A stretch of 64,000 bases of DNA from Anaerolineae bacterium (lineage in GTDB: Bacteria > Chloroflexota > Anaerolineae > Aggregatilineales > J027): contig JAIOHL010000328.1 of assembly GCA_019913005.1 (NCBI GenBank), positions 22,143 through 86,142 of the forward strand, given 5' to 3'. Below the pieces are notes generated by a model that was not told where the DNA came from, did not search any database, and was given only the letters and a program-made list of their open reading frames with translations. Shown here piece after piece: positions 44,434 through 53,309 of this stretch (positions are counted from its first letter, which is position 1; every line of letters starts with the position of its first letter). A program made the translations under genes and the position numbers.

Positions 44434-46671
44434 CTAAAGATTACTGAGTCGGCGAACTTCGATCACATCTGGGAACTGGTCAATCTTCGTGACCACCCGC
44501 AGCAGTTGACTCTTGTCGGCAACCTCCATCACCAATGAGAAAATCGCCAACGTCTTATCGGTGTTGATATTGACATTGGTCATATTGATGCCCTCTGCTG
44601 CAATGACCGCCCCGATATCCCGCATCAACCCTTCACGATCATGGGCACGGATTTCCACCCGTGCCGAATAAATATGCTCTTTGGCTCGTGACCAGCGTGC
44701 CACAATTAACCGTTCTGGTTCGGTGGTGTTCAAAATATTCTTGCAATCGGTACGGTGGATGGTAATGCCACTGGTTCGTGTGATAAAGCCAATAATGGGA
44801 TCGCCGCGCAATGGCGAACAACAGCTTGCCAATCGCACCAAGCCGCCTGACCCAAGCCCATCCACGTCCACCCCAAAATCCGAAGTGCCATTTTCGGGGA
44901 CGGTGGGTTTGGACAGCATAAACTCATCGCGTTTGGCTTCTTGTTCACGCCGTTCCAATTCTAGCACTTTAGCGACCACGCTGGACGCCGTAATATCACC
45001 GTACCCAATCGCCGCCAGTATGTGTTCATAAGTTGGGAAATTCGTGGCATTGGGAATTTCAGATCGGGGATACTCTTCCAGTCCCATACGCTTTAATTCG
45101 CGCTCTAGGGCTTCACGGCCATTCGCAATATTCTTTTCACGGTCTTGTTTGCGAAACCACTGGCGAATTTTTTGACGGGCGCGATGAGTCTTGACATAAC
45201 CGAGGTCTTCATTCAGCCAGTCAAGGCTTGGGCCACCGCGATTCGCCGTGATGATCTCGACCCGATCACCCGTTTGGAGGCGATAATCCAGCCCAACCTG
45301 TCTACCGCCGATACGTGCCCCCCGACAGCGATTGCCAATATCGGTATGGATATGGTAGGCAAAATCAATCGGCGTTGAACCCGCAGGCAGGTCAATAATG
45401 TCATTCTTGGGCGTAAACACATAAATGCGTTCGTCGGTGATGTCTTCCTTAACGGCCTGAATCGCCGAGTGGGGGTCATCTTCTTCTTGGGCCTGTTCCG
45501 CAATCCGTCGCATGTAATTGATACGTTTTTCGTAGGCAGCATCAAACCGCTGGCCCTTTTCTTTATACTTCCAGTGGGCCGCGATGCCGTATTCAGCATC
45601 TTGGTGCATATCGTGGGTTCGAATTTGCACTTCTAGGGCACGGTTATCATCGGCAATCACGGCGGTGTGCAAACTTTGATAGCCGTTTTCTTTCGGTGCG
45701 GCAATGTAATCATCAAATTCACCGTGAATAGGTCGCCAAAGCTGGTGAACAATTCCCAATACCTGATAACAGGTTGGTACATCCGGCACCATCACACGCA
45801 GCGCCCTCACATCAAAGACATGTTCAAAATCTACCTCTTTGCGCTTCATCTTGCGATAGATGCTGTAGATATGTTTGGGTCGTCCGCGTACCTCGCCTTC
45901 AATCACATGTTTTCGTAGGGCATCTTCTAAGCGCAGGATGACATATTTGATGTCTTCCTCACGTTCATGCCGTTTGCTCGCCAGCAGTTCCGCCAATTCT
46001 TTGTAGCGTTCGGGTTCCAAATAACGGAACGATAAATCTTCGAGCTGCCATTTGATCTTGCCGATACCCAAGCGATTGGCTAATGGGGCAAAAATATCGA
46101 GTGTTTCGCGTGCATTACGAATCTGCCGATCCCGTGACAATGACCCCAGTGTTCGCATATTGTCGAGTCGGTCAGCCAATTTCACCAAAATCACCCGGAC
46201 ATCATTTCCCATCGCCATAAACATCTGGCGCAGATATTCGGCTTGCAGATCGCCTTTTTTGGCTTGGCGCATCTCCCCCATTTCAGTGGGAAGCTGCTTT
46301 ATCTTGGTGACACCGTTGACCAACAGCGCCACATCTCGCCCGAATTGTCGCTCAATATCTTCTAGCGAAACCTCGGTATCCTCCACCACATCATGCAGCA
46401 GCGCCGCCGCAATGGTGGGAGGATCCATGTTCAATTCTGCTAAAATTTCGGCTACTGCCACTGGATGGGTAATATAGGGCTTGCCAGAGTCTCGAAACTG
46501 CGTCTCATGGGCTTTAGCCGCCACAACATAGGCCTGCTCAATCAAACTGTGTTCCATTAGCGTCAAACCGGGCAGCATCGAAAAAATCCCGTTCAGGCGC
46601 TCCATATCAGGCTCTGCTTTTCGACCATTATTGAGGTCCTGATTTGCCACTACCACCGTTGACGCGCACAT
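44434..46671 (-). CDS. relA: Bifunctional (p)ppGpp synthetase/hydrolase (RelA/SpoT, RSH)
   Basis: A 745-residue stringent-response enzyme. The HD hydrolase domain has THPVAVAEIL and LLHDVVEDTEV, so the metal-binding His-Asp pair is intact and hydrolysis is expected. The synthetase domain has RDREIRNARETLD-type linker helices and the GYQSLHTAV motif. TGS follows (IYVFTPKNDIIDLPAGSTPIDFAY), then a helical/zinc-finger region with SCCSPLRGDPIIGF, and a C-terminal ACT domain (EIRAHDREGLMRDIGAVIA). This is the long bifunctional Rel form usual when a genome has one RSH enzyme. ATG 46671, with a candidate promoter at 46745. A tiny lipoprotein frame follows directly. Confidence 0.96.
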   Translation of the reverse strand: MCASTVVVANQDLNNGRKAEPDMERLNGIFSMLPGLTLMEHSLIEQAYVVAAKAHETQFRDSGKPYITHPVAVAEILAELNMDPPTIAAALLHDVVEDTEVSLEDIERQFGRDVALLVNGVTKIKQLPTEMGEMRQAKKGDLQAEYLRQMFMAMGNDVRVILVKLADRLDNMRTLGSLSRDRQIRNARETLDIFAPLANRLGIGKIKWQLEDLSFRYLEPERYKELAELLASKRHEREEDIKYVILRLEDALRKHVIEGEVRGRPKHIYSIYRKMKRKEVDFEHVFDVRALRVMVPDVPTCYQVLGIVHQLWRPIHGEFDDYIAAPKENGYQSLHTAVIADDNRALEVQIRTHDMHQDAEYGIAAHWKYKEKGQRFDAAYEKRINYMRRIAEQAQEEDDPHSAIQAVKEDITDERIYVFTPKNDIIDLPAGSTPIDFAYHIHTDIGNRCRGARIGGRQVGLDYRLQTGDRVEIITANRGGPSLDWLNEDLGYVKTHRARQKIRQWFRKQDREKNIANGREALERELKRMGLEEYPRSEIPNATNFPTYEHILAAIGYGDITASSVVAKVLELERREQEAKRDEFMLSKPTVPENGTSDFGVDVDGLGSGGLVRLASCCSPLRGDPIIGFITRTSGITIHRTDCKNILNTTEPERLIVARWSRAKEHIYSARVEIRAHDREGLMRDIGAVIAAEGINMTNVNINTDKTLAIFSLVMEVADKSQLLRVVTKIDQFPDVIEVRRLSNL

Positions 46672-46744
46672 AGCTTTCCTATACCTTCACACACCCATTA
46701 ATGGACACATTACATTGCACCGGAAGGTTTGGTGTTGAATGCTA

Positions 46745-46774
46745 AGTATATGCGAGATTTCTTAGCGTTCGCAA
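46745..46774 (-). promoter_or_regulatory. Candidate promoter of relA/spoT
   Basis: On the minus strand, TTGCGA (46769-46774), 18 bases, TATACT (46745-46750), about 75 bases before the start codon. Confidence 0.55.
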
Positions 46775-46867
46775 TATTTGTCGTCAAGACTCACTAACCT
46801 TTGGTTGTGCTTTCTCAAAGCTAATGTCAGAATACCCCTGTATTCATAAGCCTACAAGGAGAGACTT

Positions 46868-47983
46868 ATGTGTTGGATTCGTTGGTGTTTGATCATCTTA
46901 TCTGTACTATTTTGCACAACACCCACCCTCGCTCAAGAGCCGAATCAGGGTCTCGCTAGGAACGTCCTAGATTTCCCCCGTGACCATCACTTTCATTCCG
47001 ATGACCCCGCTCACTATGTTGAATGGGTGTATTTTACTGGGGTCGTCCAAGATGCCGAGGGTTCATAATGGGGCTTCCAATTCACCATTTTTTCGCGCCC
47101 CATCCCCGGCACAACCCTAACTGCTTACTTATATGATATGGCATTGAGCGACCTACGTACCCACCAGTTTTTACATGCACGCAAATTGGTCACGAATCCA
47201 AATGCCCTTTCATTTACAGATACTGACTGGCAATTCCAAGATGAGCAATTATCTATCGCCTATCAAAGCGATGCCGATACTTGGAAACTGAATTTTGAGG
47301 ATGATGCAAACGACGTTGCCACTGGGGCTATTGTCCCCCTAAGTGTGCATTTGCGGGCTGCCAACGACCAGTACGATTATGTGGTACATAGCAGCGACGG
47401 ATTACATCCAATGGGCACTGATTGTATAGGCGATAAAACCATGCTGGACGGCTATACCTATTATTATTCACACCCGGCGCTATCCACCGTTGGAAGCATC
47501 ACCTTAGATAATGCGGCAGTCCCAGTCAGCGGCGCGACATGGTTTGACCATCAATGGGGCAATTTTTCAGCCTGCCCGTTGGCATGGAATTGGTTCAGCC
47601 TGCGTTTCGATGACGGGCGCTACATTATGTTGTTCCAACTTCTTGACTCAACTGGAACACCCCTGCCCGCACTGTTAGGCGCAACTTATATTGATGCCGA
47701 GGGTCAAGTCACATTCTGGCCTACCGAGGGCGCTGTCACGTTAACCCCCCTCCGCACATGGACAAACCCACGTACCCATGTGGAATTTACACTTGGCTGG
47801 CGTTTAGATACTCCGATTGGCAGTTTCAATGTTGAGTCAGTCTTTGATGACCAAACTCCTGATCGAATGGAGGGGCTGCCCTACTATTGGGAAGGAGTCA
47901 TTACCATTCGAGATAGTGGAACAGAAAGTACATCTATTGGAACAGGTTATTTGGAGGTTGTTCCGGCCCTAATTTCGCAGTAA
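46868..47983 (+). pseudogene. AttH/CrtC-like lipocalin-fold gene interrupted by an in-frame TAA
   Basis: One continuous frame from ATG 46868 (ideal AAGGAGAG site) to 47983 is broken only by TAA at 47066-47068. The first part has a signal peptide (LIILSVLFCTTPTLAQ) and the family opening FPRDHHFH-x-HYVEWVYFTG. After the stop the frame continues with WGFQFTIFSRP, which matches the usual YGFQLTFFR-like next strand. The rest has WFDHQWGNF and WNWFSLRFDDG, hallmarks of the CrtC/AttH (lipocalin-like) family. CAA to TAA would explain the interruption by one base. Family members are exported hydratases or lipid/carotenoid-binding proteins. It is either a recent pseudogene or a sequencing/assembly error; re-initiation at ATG 47138 would lack the N-terminal strands. 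Confidence 0.85.
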
Positions 47984-48061
47984 TCAACATATTGGCAGAT
48001 TTGGCAAATTTGGGGCGATGCTATTTAATCTATAAAAAGCCAATTTTGGAGGGGAGTAACC

Positions 48062-48670
48062 ATGTCAGACGGACAAAAAAACTGCCTCACACTCATCATT
48101 GCCCTCATTATTATAGCCGTGTTCGGTAGTGCAATTTTTTTTATTCTACAAAAGCAAAAGGAAGAAAAACTCAAAGCCGCGCTTGGTGAGGAAACATTTG
48201 CCCAATGCGAGACGCTCGGTGGTGGTAACGCCAATCTCGGCAATTTCCCCACCACACAAGGCCCATTCAAGAGTGTCGTGATTGGTTTAGGGGAAAATGA
48301 TTTACACGAGTGGCATGAAGTTCTACCGGAAGAAACGAAAGCCGAAACCCGTGACGAGTTATCGTTGATCTTTTGTGTTGGCGAGATTGAAAAACAGGTT
48401 GTCGAAGAATGCCCGTATTATCGGGAAGACGGCAGTCTTATCTTCGCGGTTCAACGCTTCCAGCCCTATAACCTCGTCGCTGTCTTTAATGCCACGACGC
48501 ATCGCCGGATTGCCGACGTACATGTGATGGGTGGTCTCCCCCAAGCCTGTGAAGATTATCGCTACGACCAACAAGGCAGTGTCACTGCTTATAATGGCAG
48601 CGAACCCGATGCCAACGCTTTTCTGCGGGCCATCTGGGAATATATCTATCGGGATACCTCGCGCCGCTAG
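48062..48670 (+). CDS. Hypothetical single-pass membrane protein
   Basis: A 202-residue protein that I do not recognise. Residues ~9-31 are a strongly hydrophobic helix (LTLIIALIIIAVFGSAIFF), then a Lys/Glu-rich stretch and an extracytoplasmic domain of about 160 residues containing five cysteines (CETLGG, IFCVGE, EECPYY, QACEDY). The domain ends IWEYIYRDTSRR. A related sequence pattern is known to me only from other hypothetical proteins of Chloroflexota. ATG 48062 follows GGAGGGGAG. It is flanked by the interrupted lipocalin-like gene and a peptide-binding protein, with gaps of about 80-90 bases on each side, so it is probably its own unit. Confidence 0.65.
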   Translation: MSDGQKNCLTLIIALIIIAVFGSAIFFILQKQKEEKLKAALGEETFAQCETLGGGNANLGNFPTTQGPFKSVVIGLGENDLHEWHEVLPEETKAETRDELSLIFCVGEIEKQVVEECPYYREDGSLIFAVQRFQPYNLVAVFNATTHRRIADVHVMGGLPQACEDYRYDQQGSVTAYNGSEPDANAFLRAIWEYIYRDTSRR

Positions 48671-48761
48671 AAAATGTGGTTTTTAGTTTTTCGATCTAAA
48701 CGGGACGCTTGCTTGTATATATACTTAGCCCGTACATAAGAATCTACTTGCAGGAGTCCCT

Positions 48762-50342
48762 ATGTTGCTAAACCGAAAATTACTCGCGGTGGCATTTTGC
48801 ATCGCTGTTTGCGTGATGGCTCTCCCCCGACACCCAATGTCTGTATCCCACGCGCAGGACAGTACCATCACCATCGGCACCACCGATTTACCCCTAACGC
48901 TTGACCCCGCTGAAGCCGCCACCTATGTTTCATGGGAAGTGTTGAGCCATATCTACACAGGATTGACCCGCCAAGTTCCCGGCAGCACTGATTATGAATT
49001 GGCAGTCGCCGCGACCCATACCGTCAGCGACGATGGCCTAACCCATACATTTACCATCCGCGATGATGCGGCCTTCACCGATGGCACACCCATTACCGCC
49101 GATACCTTTGCCTACAGCATCAACCGTGTGATTACCCTTGATGAAGAAGCCTTTGATCTGCTGGATGGGATCGTCACATCTGTGTCAGTAGATGAAAATG
49201 GCGCGTTGGTCTTTCAACTCACCCGCCCGATTCCCTATTTTCTAGGCCTTGTTTCGTTACCGCCTTTCTTCGCCGTCAAGGAAAGTGATTTCCCCGGCAA
49301 CGACCTCAACCAATTTCCGACAACTTTGACAGGCAACGGCGTCTATTTATTCGATTCTTGGAACCCCGGTGACAGCATTACCCTCAAAGCCAATCCTGAT
49401 TATCAATATGGGCCAGTCGCCAAAACCGATACCATTGTGCTGCGTCGCTACATCTCCAGTTTTGAATTGAGCCAAGCCCTAGAAAGCCGTGTGATTGATC
49501 TGGTCTGGCGCGATATGCTGCTGTCCGACGCGATTGAAACGGCCCAAAATAAGCCTTCATTCCGATTGGAACATGTTCCCAGTGCCCGGATGTGGTATGT
49601 CTACATGGTGCGCCGCTTCGACTATATGGACGACCCCATTGTGCGTGAAAGTTTCCTGCTGGGCATCAATCGTGAGCGCGTAACCCAAGAATATTTTCAA
49701 GGGTATCTGACGCCCGCCTATAGCCTTGTGCCAGAGCTATTCAGTGACGCGTATAATCCGCTGTGGCAAACGACCCCCGATGCCGCACAGATAGATCGTA
49801 AATTGCGCGATGCAGGCTATCGTGAGGCCAATATCAGCCGTGCCCAGATTAACCTTATCACCTCTCAATCCGTCTATGGTGATTATTATGTAGATGCCCT
49901 AAACGATCTGACCAAAGACTTTATTCCCGTGCGTGTAATTGCCATTAACATCACCACAGGGCAAAACCTTGAACAACGCGGCGTTTTTGCAGAGGCCGTT
50001 CAACATGGGGACGCCCCAACGTCGGTATTTGCCCTCTCCCCTGTAGTCGCCCATCCAGATTATTACTTGCGTGCCTTGCTCCACTCCAATGGACTGTTGG
50101 CGCGTGGGGGTGAATTTGGCAATGCCGATATAGATGCGCTGCTCGATCAAGCTGCCCTTGAAACCGACCCCACTGTGCAGGCGGAACTTTATCGTCAGGC
50201 CCAAACGTTGATTCAGCCGGAAAATATCATTGCTCCGCTGTGGGAAGATACACTCACGGTACTCACTTGGAATGACATCGGGGGCATTGTCATCGAGCCG
50301 AATTTCTTCCTCCATTACGACCTGCTCACCCGCGAACAATAA
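48762..50342 (+). CDS. ABC transporter substrate-binding protein, family 5 (peptide/nickel type)
   Basis: A 526-residue exported protein. A signal peptide (LLAVAFCIAVCVMALP, cleavage near SHAQ) is followed by an SBP_bac_5 fold: LPLTLDPAEAATYVSWEVLSHIYTG (described in two parts, LTLDPAEA and SHIYTGL), DGLTHTFTIRDDAAFTDGTPI-type strands, and NGVYLFDSWNPGDSITLKANPDY-like segments. Family members deliver oligopeptides, dipeptides or nickel to an ABC permease. No lipobox and no permease or ATPase genes are adjacent, so it is an orphan receptor. ATG at 48762 follows CAGGAG. Confidence 0.9.
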   Translation: MLLNRKLLAVAFCIAVCVMALPRHPMSVSHAQDSTITIGTTDLPLTLDPAEAATYVSWEVLSHIYTGLTRQVPGSTDYELAVAATHTVSDDGLTHTFTIRDDAAFTDGTPITADTFAYSINRVITLDEEAFDLLDGIVTSVSVDENGALVFQLTRPIPYFLGLVSLPPFFAVKESDFPGNDLNQFPTTLTGNGVYLFDSWNPGDSITLKANPDYQYGPVAKTDTIVLRRYISSFELSQALESRVIDLVWRDMLLSDAIETAQNKPSFRLEHVPSARMWYVYMVRRFDYMDDPIVRESFLLGINRERVTQEYFQGYLTPAYSLVPELFSDAYNPLWQTTPDAAQIDRKLRDAGYREANISRAQINLITSQSVYGDYYVDALNDLTKDFIPVRVIAINITTGQNLEQRGVFAEAVQHGDAPTSVFALSPVVAHPDYYLRALLHSNGLLARGGEFGNADIDALLDQAALETDPTVQAELYRQAQTLIQPENIIAPLWEDTLTVLTWNDIGGIVIEPNFFLHYDLLTREQ

Positions 50343-50364
50343 TTATAGGGGGTAAATTTGCCCC

Positions 50365-50826
50365 CTACTCACTCACCACGATTGTCACTGGGGTTGCTTC
50401 CCCATTCTTGATGCGCCATGCGGTCACGACCATACCATTGATAGTAGGGGGTCTCTCGGCTGTCCATTCGGCATAGATGGCAGGGCATACAATCAAAAAA
50501 ACGACATCAGGGTAGGCGCATTCTCTTATATCCGTCTCCGAAGGCCGATCCATTCCCTGTGGGTGGCTGTGAAAGATGCCTATGGTATCGAGGCCCGCTT
50601 TCGCAAAATGGGTCATCGCCTGAATCTGGGCACGCGGCTCCATCAAGAAAGTTACCTCTGGTTGGGCAGCGATATTGGGAATGGAAACCGCCTGTTCACC
50701 AAAAGCAGCCCTATCAAATGGCTTCCAGCGCCCCCCAATGAGTCCGCATACCTCAGCATTGGATTGACTAGCCGCATGGCCGCAAATTTCTGTATAGGCA
50801 CCAAGATTGAGGTAGAAATTTGTCAT
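50365..50826 (-). CDS. JAB/MPN (JAMM) metalloprotease
   Basis: A 153-residue protein with a complete JAMM zinc site: Glu25, then His86-x-His88 and Asp99 in FHSHPQGMDRPSETD, spaced HxH-x10-D. It is a stand-alone bacterial JAB protein. Relatives remove C-terminal residues from MoaD/ThiS-like sulfur carriers (QbsD, Mec+ type) or cut ubiquitin-like modifiers. No MoaD/ThiS/E1 gene is adjacent, so the substrate is unknown. It converges with the peptide-binding protein gene, 22 bases apart. The start ATG 50826 lies in a divergent gap shared with the metal ATPase. Confidence 0.88.
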   Translation of the reverse strand: MTNFYLNLGAYTEICGHAASQSNAEVCGLIGGRWKPFDRAAFGEQAVSIPNIAAQPEVTFLMEPRAQIQAMTHFAKAGLDTIGIFHSHPQGMDRPSETDIRECAYPDVVFLIVCPAIYAEWTAERPPTINGMVVTAWRIKNGEATPVTIVVSE

Positions 50827-50916
50827 AAGTCTTTTGTGCTTTTAAGTCTCTCTCACCAAATACTGATGGAATTTTTATAGGGTCATATTATAATAAAATT
50901 ACATGAGTAAAATATG

Positions 50917-50955
50917 AATTTAACTACGGTTAAATTTCGCGTCTAATCTAGACGC
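50917..50955. promoter_or_regulatory. Two adjacent inverted repeats upstream of the metal ATPase
   Basis: The sequence AATTTAAC-TACG-GTTAAATT (50917-50936, perfect 8-bp arms) is followed after two bases by GCGTCTA-ATC-TAGACGC (50939-50955, perfect 7-bp arms). They lie 23-60 bases before the ATPase start, downstream of a TATAAT at 50889-50894. The first looks like an operator for a dimeric repressor; the second could be an operator or an mRNA hairpin near the ribosome-binding site. No metal-sensor gene is adjacent. Confidence 0.5.
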
Positions 50956-50977
50956 CACCGCATGGAAAGGAATCCAA

Positions 50978-52966
50978 ATGGCTCAATCTACCCTCCAAAC
51001 CAGTGCCCCTGCTGAAAGGGTCGAGCCGATTGAAAAGACCATTCCCAAAACACATACCCCCCCGCAAAGTCATTTCACGCGGCTTATCACCAATATTGAA
51101 CCAGTCCTTGTGGTCATCACGGCTCTTGCCATCGTAACCAGCATGGCGTTTGAACAACTTGACCTGCCTGCATGGACAGTCCTTTCCGCCAATGTCATCA
51201 GCTATTTGGCGGGTGGTTATTTTGGCGTTCGGGCCGGGGTCCAAAGTCTGCTACACAAAGAAATCAATGTTGACCTCTTGATGGTACTGGCAGCGGCTGG
51301 CGCGGCATTAGTAGATCAATGGCATGAGGGCGCGATTCTGCTGTTTCTGTTCAGCCTCTCCAATGTGCTGCAAGACTATGCAATGGGTCGCAGCCGCAAA
51401 GCTATCCAGAGCCTGCTTGATCTCCGACCTGATACCGCGACTATTCGACGTGATGACCGTTTAGTTGAAGTGCCCGTTGAGGAACTGCGGCACGGCGATG
51501 TGGTCATTTTACAGCCGGGGGCGCGTATTCCGGTAGATGGTCGCGTGATTCGTGGTTCCGCCAGTGTCAATCAGGCCAGCATCACCGGGGAATCTGTACC
51601 CGTTCTCAAACAAGTTGGGGATGAAGTTTTTGCCGGAACCATCAACGAAAATGGGGCATTAGATGTTGAAGTTACCCGCCTCTCATCCGAAAGTACCCTT
51701 TCACGCATTATTCAGATGGTCGAAAACGCGCAGGCCAATAAAGCCAATACCCAGACGGCTCTCGACAAATTTGAACAATATTACGCGATGGTTGTCATCG
51801 GCATGACCATCCTACTGATTTTCCTGCCACCCCTGCTCACGAGTGTGGATTTTAATGACAATTTCTATCGGGCAATGGTTGTGATGGTGGTCGCCTCGCC
51901 CTGTGCATTGGTCATCAGCACCCCTGCCAGCATCCTCTCGGCCATTGCGAATGGAGCACGACATGGGGTCTTGTTTAAAGGTGGGGCACATCTGGAAAGT
52001 ATGGCCCTAATTAAAGTCGTCGCGTTCGACAAAACCGGCACGATTACCACTGGCAAACCCATAGTGACCGATATTGTGGTGCTTGACAGCCTATCCGAAA
52101 ACGACCTCCTAAAATTGACCGCCTCGGCTGAAGCCCGCTCGGAGCATCCACTCGCCAATGCGGTGGTCAAGGCCGCTAATGAGCGCCAACTGTCACTGGT
52201 CGAACCGGAGATTTTTGAAGCCGTGCCGGGTCGGGGTATCCGCGCCACCATTGAGGGCAAAGACCTGCTCATCGGCTCAGAGCGCCTCTTTGATGAAGGC
52301 GACATTGTTATTCCCGATTCCATCCGCCAGCAGCAAGAGGGATTTTATCAAAACGGCAAGACCGCCCTACTTGTGTATCAACAACCGGAGCATTGGTTAG
52401 GCATTGTCGCCATTGCCGACACCGCCCGCCCCGAAGCTAAACGTGCCCTAGAAGCCCTACACCATGTCGGCATTCAGAAAATCGCTATGTTGACTGGGGA
52501 CAATCCTCAAGTTGCGGCAGCCATCGCGGGAAGTACCGGAATTGATGCCCCCTACGCCAATTTGATGCCAGAGGACAAGGTAACGGTTCTCAATGAACTC
52601 GCCGCCGAATATGGCCCGGTGGCAATGGTCGGTGATGGTGTGAACGATGCCCCCGCCCTAGCAACCGCCTCGCTCGGTATTGCGATGGGGGCGGCGGGCA
52701 CGGATGTCGCGTTGGAAACTGCCGATGTCGTGCTTATGTCCAGCGACCTCTCCAAAATCCCATATGCGATTGCTCTTAGTAAACGGGCCAGACTAATCGT
52801 AATTCAGAATCTTATATTCAGTATGTCGGTAATTGTCGTGCTGGTGATTAGCGCCCTACTGCCCTTTGTCCAACTACCTTTACCATTAGGCGTCGTGGGT
52901 CACGAAGGCAGTACCGTTATCGTGGTGCTGAATGGCTTACGATTGTTAGCCTTCCGACCAGAGTAA
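50978..52966 (+). CDS. P1B-4-type heavy-metal-exporting ATPase (Co2+/Fe2+ class)
   Basis: A 662-residue P-type ATPase. Present are the A-domain TGES, the phosphorylation site DKTGTITTGKP, SEHPLA (the P1B HP motif), the TGDNPQVAAAIA hinge and GDGVNDAPAL. The transmembrane metal motifs are SPC (ASPCALVIS) and, in the last helices, HEGST (HEGSTVIVVLNGLRLL). SPC plus HEG[GS]T, with no N-terminal HMA domain, defines the P1B-4 subgroup (CoaT, CtpD, PfeT), which exports Co2+, Fe2+ or related metals. The first 30 residues are polar. It starts at ATG 50978 after AAAGGAA, with two palindromes upstream. A small membrane protein follows after 49 bases. Confidence 0.92.
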   Translation: MAQSTLQTSAPAERVEPIEKTIPKTHTPPQSHFTRLITNIEPVLVVITALAIVTSMAFEQLDLPAWTVLSANVISYLAGGYFGVRAGVQSLLHKEINVDLLMVLAAAGAALVDQWHEGAILLFLFSLSNVLQDYAMGRSRKAIQSLLDLRPDTATIRRDDRLVEVPVEELRHGDVVILQPGARIPVDGRVIRGSASVNQASITGESVPVLKQVGDEVFAGTINENGALDVEVTRLSSESTLSRIIQMVENAQANKANTQTALDKFEQYYAMVVIGMTILLIFLPPLLTSVDFNDNFYRAMVVMVVASPCALVISTPASILSAIANGARHGVLFKGGAHLESMALIKVVAFDKTGTITTGKPIVTDIVVLDSLSENDLLKLTASAEARSEHPLANAVVKAANERQLSLVEPEIFEAVPGRGIRATIEGKDLLIGSERLFDEGDIVIPDSIRQQQEGFYQNGKTALLVYQQPEHWLGIVAIADTARPEAKRALEALHHVGIQKIAMLTGDNPQVAAAIAGSTGIDAPYANLMPEDKVTVLNELAAEYGPVAMVGDGVNDAPALATASLGIAMGAAGTDVALETADVVLMSSDLSKIPYAIALSKRARLIVIQNLIFSMSVIVVLVISALLPFVQLPLPLGVVGHEGSTVIVVLNGLRLLAFRPE

Positions 52967-53015
52967 CGGATTATAATGAGGGTGGACAGCCATCATTCTT
53001 TGGGGAGGAACATCC

Positions 53016-53309
53016 ATGCCCACCCTCATCGCACTTGCTCTAATCCTATTGGTCATCACCCCGCCATGTTATGGCATCTTGGTCATCGTGGTAGATACAC
53101 AAACGCCCCCACGCCAACGCACTACACGCGCCGTCGGAGGAGCGATCTTATTTAAATCGGCAGGCGTGGGTAGCCTGATGTTCATGACAGTTGCCAGCCA
53201 AGCGCAGTTGGCCTACATCCTGCCAGTTCTCTTGGTTTTCCTAACCATGCTTGCCGTGACACGCATTATGCAGCTTGAATTCAAGCGGGGCTTTGAACTG
53301 AAGCACTAA
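53016..53309 (+). CDS. Small hypothetical membrane protein
   Basis: A 97-residue protein with three hydrophobic segments, at about 3-27, 38-62 and 66-86, a cytoplasmic-type basic loop (TPPRQRTTRAVGG) and a basic tail (EFKRGFELKH). I do not recognise it. It follows the P1B-4 ATPase by 49 bases on the same strand, has a strong GGGGAGG site, and a TATAAT at 52972-52977 could give it its own promoter. A link with metal export is possible but unsupported. Its stop codon overlaps the stop of the convergent obg gene by 4 bases. Confidence 0.65.
   Translation: MPTLIALALILLVITPPCYGILVIVVDTQTPPRQRTTRAVGGAILFKSAGVGSLMFMTVASQAQLAYILPVLLVFLTMLAVTRIMQLEFKRGFELKH

Noticed and set aside
50347..50366. Hairpin AGGGGG/CCCCCT between the peptide-binding protein and JAMM genes
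   Set aside because: No T-run on either strand, and it reaches into the JAMM stop codon; too weak to call a terminator.
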